Shown: positions 7,121 to 12,831 of the stretch, piece after piece
Numbering within the stretch: position 1 is the first letter of the stretch
How the letters are laid out: each line of letters begins with the position of its first letter
Source of the DNA: Spirochaetaceae bacterium
GTDB lineage: Bacteria; Spirochaetota; Spirochaetia; Treponematales; Breznakiellaceae
NCBI GenBank assembly: GCA_031257135.1
Contig: JAIRPH010000215.1
Location: 1-12,831, forward strand
Length of the DNA stretch: 12,831 bases
Reading direction: 5' to 3'
The notes under the pieces: generated by a model
Seen by the model: only the letters and a program-made list of their open reading frames with translations
Database searches by the model: none
What the model was told of the DNA's origin: nothing
Position numbers and translations under genes: made by a program

Positions 7121-10100
7121 TCATTCTTCATCATGGACTTTGATGCTGATTTGGTGAGCGCCGCTGTCGCCGGTGAGGTAGAGGCGGAGGGCGTAAATGA
7201 GGTCGGGGGTTTGAGAGAAACCTTCCGGTTTCTGTATGTCGGGGAATATGAGGCGGGACTTGAGCCATGATAAATCGAGTTCGTTTAAGGTATTGAGCAT
7301 GGCGATCAACTTAACGCTCGGCTCTTTTCTGGGCGTGAAGAAGCGTTTCAGGTTTTCGTCGCCGGACGCACGGGTACGCAGTAGCGCGAGGAGCAACTCC
7401 AAACGCAAAGTAGTTCTTCTGAATACCCGTTTGTCCGATCCTTTTTCAATATCTTTGCAGTCTTTGGCGAGTAAGTTTTGCAGTTGAGGGACGATGCTTT
7501 GCAGGATGTGTATGTCCAGCGCGTAAACAAGCCGCTCGCTACGCCAGAGGGCGATAGCCAGTATTTCAAACGCAACCGCCGTATATGCGTTGTGATCCAG
7601 CAACGCAAGGGTTCTGTTGAACAAATCGGCTTGCCATTCCAAACCTGCGTCTCCGATGGCGTAGCCGATACGCTGTGCCTCCCGCCGTAATGCCTTCGCA
7701 TCATGTTCATCAAACGCCGCTTTGAAACGGTCGAGAAGCACATCCCGCGGCGCGTCCTTGTGCATACAGCACAGCACATGAAACAGTTCCTGTTTGAGCG
7801 AATCGGGAATGTCATCCCGCTGAAGTAGCGTGATTATGGTCTGCTGGGCTTTAAAGACGGCATTGCGGAAATCCTGCGGCGCTTCCGGCTCCGAAAGACT
7901 GTGGTCTTTCCAAATAGTAAGAACCGGAAAACGGATTTTAGAAATTAGTTTTTCTATCTGTTCGATAAGGCTTTCCGGCACGATCTGACTAAACGAAATA
8001 TTTCTTCCTTGTAGGCGCCCATCGATTTCCGATCTTATTTCCAAGTAACAGGGCATATTCTCGTAACATGAAGGGAGAGTTTCAATGAAATATTTGCTGT
8101 GGCAAAAAACGTCTGTCGCCTCGCCCGGGACCTGCACGTGGCAATAATAGTTACCGTTTTTATCAGTCTTTCCCCATTTGAAATAGCCGGTTTTTCTGTT
8201 TTTGAGATCCTCTAATGTCTGCAACGCCTCGACGCACCAATCGAACAGATCATGCGTACCGTTGCCGTTTCTTTTCGGATAACGACTGAACAGTTTCCAA
8301 TTTTCCCGCTCCGGAAATTGCGGGGCTGACAGGTCTACCGGAACACCATCGGCATCCAGCGGTTTCCAGACAACCGGCACGGACTTGAAGCCCGCTGTCT
8401 TTTGGTCGATGGGTATGAAGCGCAATTTGTAGGGCATATCTTCACCATAGGCGTAAGTCATGTGGAGTTTACATTCGGTTTCACGAATGAGCGGAAACGC
8501 GGGCGATTGCAGGTACGCCGAAAATTGCAGTGCGGTTTTGCCTTCACCTTGAAACAACGGAAAGCGATAAAACGATGCGCCCGGCGGCAAGGTAAATGTT
8601 TCGCCGATATGAATCGCCGTTTCCTTTCCTCTCAACGGCGCCATTGTCGCGTCTTTGACCAAGTAGAAGCGGTCGAGTTTACCTTCCCGAAGCGCTTCTA
8701 TCGACAGTTCCGGCAGATGATCCCGCCAGAAGAACAGCGTCTCATCGGCAGTGGCGAGGCGCTGTTGCCACTCGATGACGCTATGAGCGCCGTTAAGCAG
8801 ACGGGAAGCAATGGCGATGGATTGCCAATTCGGTGGAAGCGCGCTCGGCTTGAATATCTTCTGAAGAGGCAATAAAAAGACCGGCAGTTCTTTGTCGCCA
8901 ATTTTTAGGGCTTTGAGTTCCTTTTGTATGTCTTTCATCCCGAGTGCCGGCTGTTTATTCAGCAGGATTTTCCGAATATCCGTCGGCACATGAAACCAGC
9001 GATCTGCGCCGTCTTTCTGTTCGCAGTCGGCGAAAGACAGCTTTCCTGCTCCGTTCACCAGACCGGAAAATCCAAAAATCCGCAACAGATCCTCCGCAAA
9101 GGGACATCCGGCATTGGTCAGGTTTGTTTTTATTACTTCTTCAGAATCGGTATTCGACAGGGTAAACGTAGGGTGGCGATCCCATTTAAACCCATGCGTT
9201 TCCGGCACGGCGTTGAGAATAGCGGGGTCGAATGTACCGACAAGCGGCGTAATGGCAATATGTCCGGGCAACGTATCGATAACCAATACCAGCGCGTCGC
9301 TTTGGATTGCGAATTTATCCGACGCCTGCCATGCGCCGATGGCAGCGATACTGCGCGGCATTGGAAACGCATCTTTGTAAGCATAGCGGATAATTTTTCT
9401 GACCGATTCCAACGCGAAATCATTGATCCAATCGGGAACGAGATAGTGCATACCATTCCGCGGAAAGGGAATATGATTGCTCAACGCCTCGATAAAAAGC
9501 GGCGCGACAGCAAATCTTTTCTGACTGCGTGTTTCATCAAACAGGTCGAGCATACTGAACGTCTGAATCGGTACGTCTGGATGGGCGAGCATAATCGCAT
9601 CAGCGCGTCCGCAATCACAGTCGCCGGAATCCCCCCACTGTTGCCGGATAAGCCTGAATGGTATCCGCTTTACCCGTCCTGTATCGGTAACGTATTGCGG
9701 ACGAACCGAATACAAATCGACGGCGACGTATTCCGCACTCTGTTCAACCGCAGAAACATCGGCATCAGATTCATCGGTGTCTGGAGCGTCTGCTGTCGGT
9801 ACGGGTGTGCTTGCCGGGAAAAAATCTCTGGCAATATTCGCCGCTAATTGCTCCAGCGCATTGCTTTTTGCGGCGTCAAATGGGTAGGGCTTCCCGTTTA
9901 TGAGACATTCGGCGGCTCGTACCGCAATATTAAGATTTTTCTGGCTTTGGAAGATGAACCGGATCAAACCGTTTTTAGATTCCGCCGTCCATGCAGTAGT
10001 TCTGACACTGTCGTACCCTCGTACCGCTATCGTAGGCTTGACAACGAGATCATCGTAATCGAGCGCAAGCGGCTGTTGCACGATACGGTGCGCCTCCGAC

Positions 10101-10846
10101 TGCGCGAGCAGGACGAGAATATTCCAGAACACCGCAGACACTCTGGCGTTATCGAGTCGGCGCTGATCCTCAGCGAGGTTTTCGTCGATGCGGCGTAACC
10201 ATCCCCATGCGTTCCAGATTTTACGGTACTGTTTATGGTGAAGGAGCGTATTGTTCGGCGGGATGTTACGCCAATCACCGATTTCATCGAGGCTTTCGTC
10301 CCGTAACCACCGCTTGAGCAGGCGGAGTAAGTCCGTACATTTCGGGTCATCATCGATAAAGGCGGAGCGTTTTTCGAGATACCCGGACAGGCGTTTCACA
10401 AAGGCTTTAAGCAATCGGTTTTCCAGCGTATCGATAGAATGTCGTCGTTTGACCGCCATGATCGCCGGTTTACCACCGAGTTTTTCCCGGATATTACGTC
10501 CCGGCTTACGGCTGATCCAGATGAGACTGGTTTTATCAAGTTCCCGCGCCGCATGGATCGGCATGACCGTGTGTTCCCGCACGATCTGTTCCCGGAGCTG
10601 TTCGCTAATTACCCGAAACGCTACAGCGACATAATCGCTGATTCGGTAGAGCCGGTCATGAACCTCTTCTGTTACAGAACAGCCCGTACGATTGAGATAG
10701 CGCACCATATCGGTCGGCAACGCTTCACCGCTGACCAGATCGAAGTCGGCGATGTCGGTAAACCGGCTACGCAACCGAAGCATCTGTTTCGCTTCAGCCG
10801 GCGTACAATCGAGAGAAAAAAGTTTTTTGAGATAGTCTTCAAGCAT
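7121..10846 (-). CDS. Large multidomain protein: DUF2357-like, degenerate Hsp70-like core, cold-shock-like segment
   Basis: A 1241-residue soluble protein with no signal peptide or membrane helix. Residues ~1-340 resemble the DUF2357 (McrC-related) family, best at RRHSIDTLENRLLKAFVKRL (134-153), where the TxENR-type helix is typical. An acidic linker (345-370) follows. Residues ~372-830 read like a worn Hsp70/ASKHA fold: YVAVDLYSVRP (373-383) and VLVIDTLPGHIAITPLVG (520-537) sit where phosphate loops 1 and 2 would be, with the Asp kept and the Gly-rich turns lost, and VPDWINDFALESVRKIIR (470-487) matches the helix before loop 2. Residues 886-952 resemble a cold-shock/OB fold (YFKWGKTDKNGNYY, then TDVFCHSKYF). 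The last ~290 residues are helical and not recognised. No PD-(D/E)XK nuclease is seen. The ATG at 10846 has no Shine-Dalgarno because the upstream vWA gene has been cut away. Domain calls are inference, but the frame is certainly coding. Confidence 0.7.
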   Translation of the reverse strand: MLEDYLKKLFSLDCTPAEAKQMLRLRSRFTDIADFDLVSGEALPTDMVRYLNRTGCSVTEEVHDRLYRISDYVAVAFRVISEQLREQIVREHTVMPIHAARELDKTSLIWISRKPGRNIREKLGGKPAIMAVKRRHSIDTLENRLLKAFVKRLSGYLEKRSAFIDDDPKCTDLLRLLKRWLRDESLDEIGDWRNIPPNNTLLHHKQYRKIWNAWGWLRRIDENLAEDQRRLDNARVSAVFWNILVLLAQSEAHRIVQQPLALDYDDLVVKPTIAVRGYDSVRTTAWTAESKNGLIRFIFQSQKNLNIAVRAAECLINGKPYPFDAAKSNALEQLAANIARDFFPASTPVPTADAPDTDESDADVSAVEQSAEYVAVDLYSVRPQYVTDTGRVKRIPFRLIRQQWGDSGDCDCGRADAIMLAHPDVPIQTFSMLDLFDETRSQKRFAVAPLFIEALSNHIPFPRNGMHYLVPDWINDFALESVRKIIRYAYKDAFPMPRSIAAIGAWQASDKFAIQSDALVLVIDTLPGHIAITPLVGTFDPAILNAVPETHGFKWDRHPTFTLSNTDSEEVIKTNLTNAGCPFAEDLLRIFGFSGLVNGAGKLSFADCEQKDGADRWFHVPTDIRKILLNKQPALGMKDIQKELKALKIGDKELPVFLLPLQKIFKPSALPPNWQSIAIASRLLNGAHSVIEWQQRLATADETLFFWRDHLPELSIEALREGKLDRFYLVKDATMAPLRGKETAIHIGETFTLPPGASFYRFPLFQGEGKTALQFSAYLQSPAFPLIRETECKLHMTYAYGEDMPYKLRFIPIDQKTAGFKSVPVVWKPLDADGVPVDLSAPQFPERENWKLFSRYPKRNGNGTHDLFDWCVEALQTLEDLKNRKTGYFKWGKTDKNGNYYCHVQVPGEATDVFCHSKYFIETLPSCYENMPCYLEIRSEIDGRLQGRNISFSQIVPESLIEQIEKLISKIRFPVLTIWKDHSLSEPEAPQDFRNAVFKAQQTIITLLQRDDIPDSLKQELFHVLCCMHKDAPRDVLLDRFKAAFDEHDAKALRREAQRIGYAIGDAGLEWQADLFNRTLALLDHNAYTAVAFEILAIALWRSERLVYALDIHILQSIVPQLQNLLAKDCKDIEKGSDKRVFRRTTLRLELLLALLRTRASGDENLKRFFTPRKEPSVKLIAMLNTLNELDLSWLKSRLIFPDIQKPEGFSQTPDLIYALRLYLTGDSGAHQISIKVHDEE

Positions 10847-10875
10847 CGGCGTGATCCGGTTCCTGTGCGGCGGCA

Positions 10876-10974
10876 GTCGATTTTGGAGCCACTCATACTC
10901 CCGCTTGCGTCGAGTAGCAGAATTATCGGCAACGGACGGGGACCGGAACGGGTGTCTTCCGCAACGTTTATCAT
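10876..10974 (-). pseudogene. 5' remnant of a vWA-domain gene
   Basis: Thirty-three codons remain. They include PRPLPIILLL followed by the MIDAS motif DASGSMS (Asp22, Ser24, Ser26), which binds the metal in von Willebrand A domains such as TerY-like proteins. AAGGAG (10978-10983) gives a normal ribosome binding site before ATG 10974. After Lys-Ile-Asp the similarity stops and the frame runs out of register into the large gene, ending at a stop at 10672. The ~150 or more residues that should follow are gone. A deletion most likely fused this start region to the front of the large gene. Confidence 0.75.
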
Positions 10975-10993
10975 AAGAATTCTCCTTGAAATT

Positions 10994-11020
10994 GTCAACT
11001 TCCCACGCCTAAAGGCGGGG
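10994..11020 (-). mobile_element. IS200/IS605-type right-end hairpin
   Basis: On the minus strand CCCCCGCC-TTTA-GGCGTGGG forms a 7-bp stem with one bulged A and a TTTA loop, followed by AAGTTGAC. A hairpin with this composition just outside the tnpB stop, followed by a short TTGAC-like cleavage site, is the usual right end of IS605-family elements and also the 3' part of the omega (guide-scaffold) RNA. The vWA Shine-Dalgarno begins about 10 bases beyond it. Confidence 0.7.
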
Positions 11021-11208
11021 GCTTGAGGCTTGGGTCTCTTTCGAGGCTTACTCCTCAAGATTTCTACTTCAGTGAGACTGCCAAAGGGTGTAGCTTGGTT
11101 TTCGCAATTCCCCCAAAGGGAAATTTTACGGTTGCTCCAACGGCATACTCCCCCGGGCTTACGATCTTCCATAGACGTTACTTCCCCACGTTGCATGGGT
11201 AGGTTTTT
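10995..11208 (-). pseudogene. tnpB: C-terminal tail of an IS605-family TnpB
   Basis: The frame KNLPMQRGEVTSMEDRK, then SLTEVEILRSKPR, has the character of the poorly conserved tail that follows the zinc ribbon in TnpB. A likely one-base insertion near 11042 shifts it. In the adjacent frame it continues RDPSLKPPPLGVGS and ends at a TGA (10995-10997) inside the right-end cleavage site, which is the expected arrangement. The RuvC-like catalytic domain and the CxxC zinc ribbon are missing. In-frame upstream there is a TGA at 11209-11211. The remnant cannot be active. Confidence 0.65.
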
Positions 11209-11288
11209 TCAACATTTTGAAGATACCGGAGGCTTTATCAGAATGTCAAGTAGTCCATGCAACAAAATTTATCTGCTATGCGGCGTTA

Positions 11289-11317
11289 TTGCATAAGGGC
11301 GTTTTTTTTGCTAGGCT
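11289..11317 (+). promoter_or_regulatory. dapA promoter (TTGCAT-17-TAGGCT, extended -10)
   Basis: TTGCAT (11289-11294) and TAGGCT (11312-11317) are 17 bases apart, with an extended TGC just before the -10 and a T8 tract at 11302-11309. The -10 ends 6 bases before the dapA ATG and there is no Shine-Dalgarno, again suggesting a leaderless mRNA. Confidence 0.5.
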
Positions 11318-11323
11318 CTCTGT

Positions 11324-12232
11324 ATGATACAGTTGAGAGGCGCGTTCACCGCGCTGATAACCCCTATGACGGAATCAGGGGCGGTTGACTACGAGGGATT
11401 CAGACGGCTGGTGGAGTTCCAGATCGCCGAAGGCGTCGGCGGACTCGTACCGCTGGGAACCACCGGAGAAACTCCCACACTGGACGACGACGAAGAGGAA
11501 AAACTCATAAAAATCGCAGTAGACCAAACCAACGGCAGAGTTCCCCTTATCATCGGGACCGGCTCTAACTCGACAAGACACATGGTCGGCTATACCAAAC
11601 GAGCGAAAGACCTCGGCGCGGACGCCGCCTTAGTCGTAACGCCCTATTACAATAAGCCCAATGACAGCGGACTCCTGCGCCACTTTGAAGCCGCGGCGGA
11701 AACCGGACTGCCGGTAATCGTCTACAATATCGCAGGACGAACCGGCAGAAATATCCCGCCGGCTCTTCTTGAAACCATTTCCCAGATGCCCGGGGTTATC
11801 GGCGTGAAAGAAGCATCCGGGGATATCGCCCAAATCGAGACGGTTATCCGGGAAATAGCCGTCCCCCGCCAAGCCGAAGGACGCCCCTTCGCCGTCCTTT
11901 CAGGAGACGACAGTCTTACCCTGCCTCTGCTCGCTCTGGGGGGCGATGGCGTGGTGTCAGTCATATCCAACCTTGTTCCCCGGAAGGTCGCGGCTCTGAC
12001 AACCGCGGGACTTGCCGGAGACTTCGCCGAATGTCGCAGGCTTCACCGAGAGCTGTCCGGCTTTATGAAAGCCGCTTTTATCGAAACTAACCCGGTTCCC
12101 ATCAAGACCGCGATGACCTGGGCGGGCTTGCCGGGAGGTCCGGTGCGGCTTCCCCTTGGTCCGCTGTCAAAGCGGAACTGTGAAACGCTCAAAGCCGCGC
12201 TCGCAGACTTGGGAATCCGGGCGGAAAATTAG
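11324..12232 (+). CDS. dapA: 4-hydroxy-tetrahydrodipicolinate synthase
   Basis: This 302-residue Class I aldolase condenses pyruvate with aspartate semialdehyde, the first committed step toward diaminopimelate and lysine. It is a TIM barrel in the cytoplasm, usually a tetramer. The family's catalytic residues are all found: GTTGET at 45-50 (Thr46/47), TPYYNKP at 106-112 (Tyr108), VIVYNIAGRTG at 131-141 (Tyr134, Arg139) and the Schiff-base Lys162 in GVKEASGD. The usual PGRTG turn reads AGRTG, a mild change also outside the catalytic set. The substrate's producer, asd, lies 485 bases downstream of the stop, so the pair probably forms a lysine module. The stop codon overlaps the next gene's Shine-Dalgarno, supporting one operon. 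Confidence 0.96.
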   Translation: MIQLRGAFTALITPMTESGAVDYEGFRRLVEFQIAEGVGGLVPLGTTGETPTLDDDEEEKLIKIAVDQTNGRVPLIIGTGSNSTRHMVGYTKRAKDLGADAALVVTPYYNKPNDSGLLRHFEAAAETGLPVIVYNIAGRTGRNIPPALLETISQMPGVIGVKEASGDIAQIETVIREIAVPRQAEGRPFAVLSGDDSLTLPLLALGGDGVVSVISNLVPRKVAALTTAGLAGDFAECRRLHRELSGFMKAAFIETNPVPIKTAMTWAGLPGGPVRLPLGPLSKRNCETLKAALADLGIRAEN

Positions 12233-12236
12233 GAGG
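12231..12236 (+). promoter_or_regulatory. Strong ribosome binding site overlapping the dapA stop
   Basis: AGGAGG begins at the second base of the dapA TAG stop codon and lies 5 bases before ATG 12242, coupling the small protease gene to dapA. Confidence 0.7.
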
Positions 12237-12241
12237 CGCCC

Positions 12242-12655
12242 ATGGGTCTAACCTATACGACGATTACGCTGGTTAATTCCGGGGATATAATTGCGGTTGA
12301 TCGAGGATATATGAAAGAACAGGATGTCCGGCGAATAACCGTTCGCGCCCTTGTGGACACCGGTTCGATTACGTTAGTCATTAACGATAAGATTTGTCAG
12401 CAATTAGGGCTTATGGTCTCGGAATACACGAATGTTACCCTTGCAGGGGGAGCGCGGTCAGCCGCTAAACTCGCAGGTCCGGTACAGGTTCGCTGGGAAG
12501 ATCGGCTTACCCATTGCGACGCTTTGGTTCTTCCGGGCGAAAGCGAGGTACTGCTCGGCGCGATACCCCTTGAGGGAATGGATTTGGAAGTACATCCCGC
12601 CACGCAGACGGTCGCAGGCGCGCACGGCAGTAAACGCGTTTTCACGGTCAAGTAG
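12242..12655 (+). CDS. Retroviral-like (clan AA) aspartic protease
   Basis: A 137-residue single-domain protein with one catalytic triad, RALVDTGSITLVI at 35-47 (Asp39-Thr40-Gly41-Ser42). A matching hydrophobic-hydrophobic-Gly region, VLLGAIPLEGMDLEVHP at 103-119, follows near the end. That size and single DTG fit the pepsin-half, retropepsin-like family, which must dimerise to form an active site. No signal peptide or membrane anchor is seen, so it is probably cytoplasmic. Translation is coupled to dapA by the overlapping Shine-Dalgarno. Its substrate is unknown. Placement between dapA and asd gives no obvious functional link. Identification as a member of the clan is solid, the role is not. 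Confidence 0.85.
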   Translation: MGLTYTTITLVNSGDIIAVDRGYMKEQDVRRITVRALVDTGSITLVINDKICQQLGLMVSEYTNVTLAGGARSAAKLAGPVQVRWEDRLTHCDALVLPGESEVLLGAIPLEGMDLEVHPATQTVAGAHGSKRVFTVK

Positions 12656-12694
12656 CGTACAAATTTTTTAGATTTTTTTTTAGAAAAAAGAAAA
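12656..12694. other. A/T homopolymer-rich spacer between protease and asd
   Basis: The stretch holds runs of six and nine T, and then of six A. It has no GC-rich stem, so it is not a classic intrinsic terminator. Read-through into asd seems possible. Confidence 0.5.
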
Positions 12695-12721
12695 ATGAAA
12701 AAAGAAAAGGAGAAAAAATGA
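12695..12721 (+). promoter_or_regulatory. Possible lysine-rich mini-ORF before asd
   Basis: ATG at 12695 opens an eight-codon frame, MKKEKEKK, whose TGA overlaps the asd ATG as ATGA (12718-12721). Five of eight codons are Lys. No good Shine-Dalgarno precedes it, and an A-rich spacer would give AAA codons by chance. Confidence 0.2.
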
Positions 12722-12831
12722 AAAAAATTCCGGTTGGAATACTCGGCGCGACGGGTATGGTAGGTCAGCAATACATCGCGCTCCTTGCGGAGCATCCCTG
12801 GTTTGAGGCGCGCTATGTCGGGGCGTCGCCG
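12718..12831 (+). CDS. asd: Aspartate-semialdehyde dehydrogenase, N-terminal part (runs off the window)
   Basis: Only the first 38 codons are present. They hold the NADP-binding Rossmann start VGILGATGMVGQQYIALLAE, with the GATGxVGQ glycine loop at residues 10-17, then HPWF and ARYVGASP. That tip resembles the archaeal/fungal-like Asd subgroup more than the E. coli type. The enzyme reduces aspartyl phosphate to aspartate semialdehyde, the substrate of DapA encoded upstream. AAGGAG at 12707-12712, 5 bases before ATG, supports the start. The catalytic Cys and His would lie beyond the window. Confidence 0.85.
   Translation, partial: MKKIPVGILGATGMVGQQYIALLAEHPWFEARYVGASP

Noticed and set aside
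8924..9847. Long plus-strand frame of 307 codons opposite the large gene
   Set aside because: It is the complement of a clearly coding minus-strand region, its composition is odd (many Arg and Cys), and no motif or ribosome site supports it.
7121..10846. Possibility that the large gene is a full McrC with nuclease domain
   Set aside because: No PD-(D/E)XK motif could be found after the DUF2357-like part, and the remaining length is occupied by other folds.
12656..12694. A/T tract as intrinsic terminator
   Set aside because: The only possible stem is A-U, with no GC base, so it would be too weak.

Overview
This 12.8 kb window is about 50% G+C and looks like a bacterial chromosome segment. 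The gene set is a chemoreceptor, a zinc-finger RecO, ArgR, a stand-alone shikimate kinase, a long Pgi, and DapA followed by an Asd of the archaeal/fungal-like type. It fits a spirochaete best, perhaps a Treponema relative from an insect gut. That is inference from overall character, because no decisive marker gene such as rRNA is present.

Layout. (1) 1-377 has five exact GCAGGGC heptamers at the window edge, then an AT-tract-containing leader. (2) 378-3307 (+) holds a transmembrane methyl-accepting chemotaxis protein followed 2 bases later by recO. A PrsW-like membrane protease (3304-3981, -) converges on recO, and their stop codons overlap. (3) The protease and shikimate kinase (4021-4539, +) diverge from a 39-base gap. 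argR (4571-5035) and pgi (5068-6648) follow on the + strand. (4) 6649-11290 is an accessory insert between pgi and dapA. It contains a decayed IS200-type tnpA (6821-7084, +), a 1241-residue minus-strand protein (7121-10846), a beheaded vWA gene (10876-10974, -) and the 3' tail and right-end hairpin of an IS200/IS605-family tnpB (10995-11208, -). (5) 11324 to the end (+) holds dapA, a small retroviral-type aspartic protease, and the first 38 codons of asd.

The core genes are housekeeping: recombination repair, shikimate pathway, arginine control, glycolysis, and aspartate-family (lysine) synthesis. The most unusual item is the 1241-residue protein. Its N-terminal third resembles the DUF2357 (McrC-related) family. 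Its middle reads like a degenerate Hsp70/actin (ASKHA) fold with the nucleotide-loop glycines lost. A cold-shock/OB-like segment with a DVFxH motif lies near residue 890-950. Directly upstream sit only the first 33 residues of a vWA protein, including its MIDAS motif, and then IS debris. This suggests a once larger, possibly conflict- or stress-related operon that has been cut down by deletion.

A second theme is promoter placement. Shikimate kinase, the PrsW-like gene, argR, dapA and the dead tnpA all have a -10-like hexamer ending 6-7 bases before the start codon. The four live genes also lack a good Shine-Dalgarno, which suggests leaderless transcripts. The chemoreceptor, pgi, the aspartic protease and asd instead have normal Shine-Dalgarno sites.
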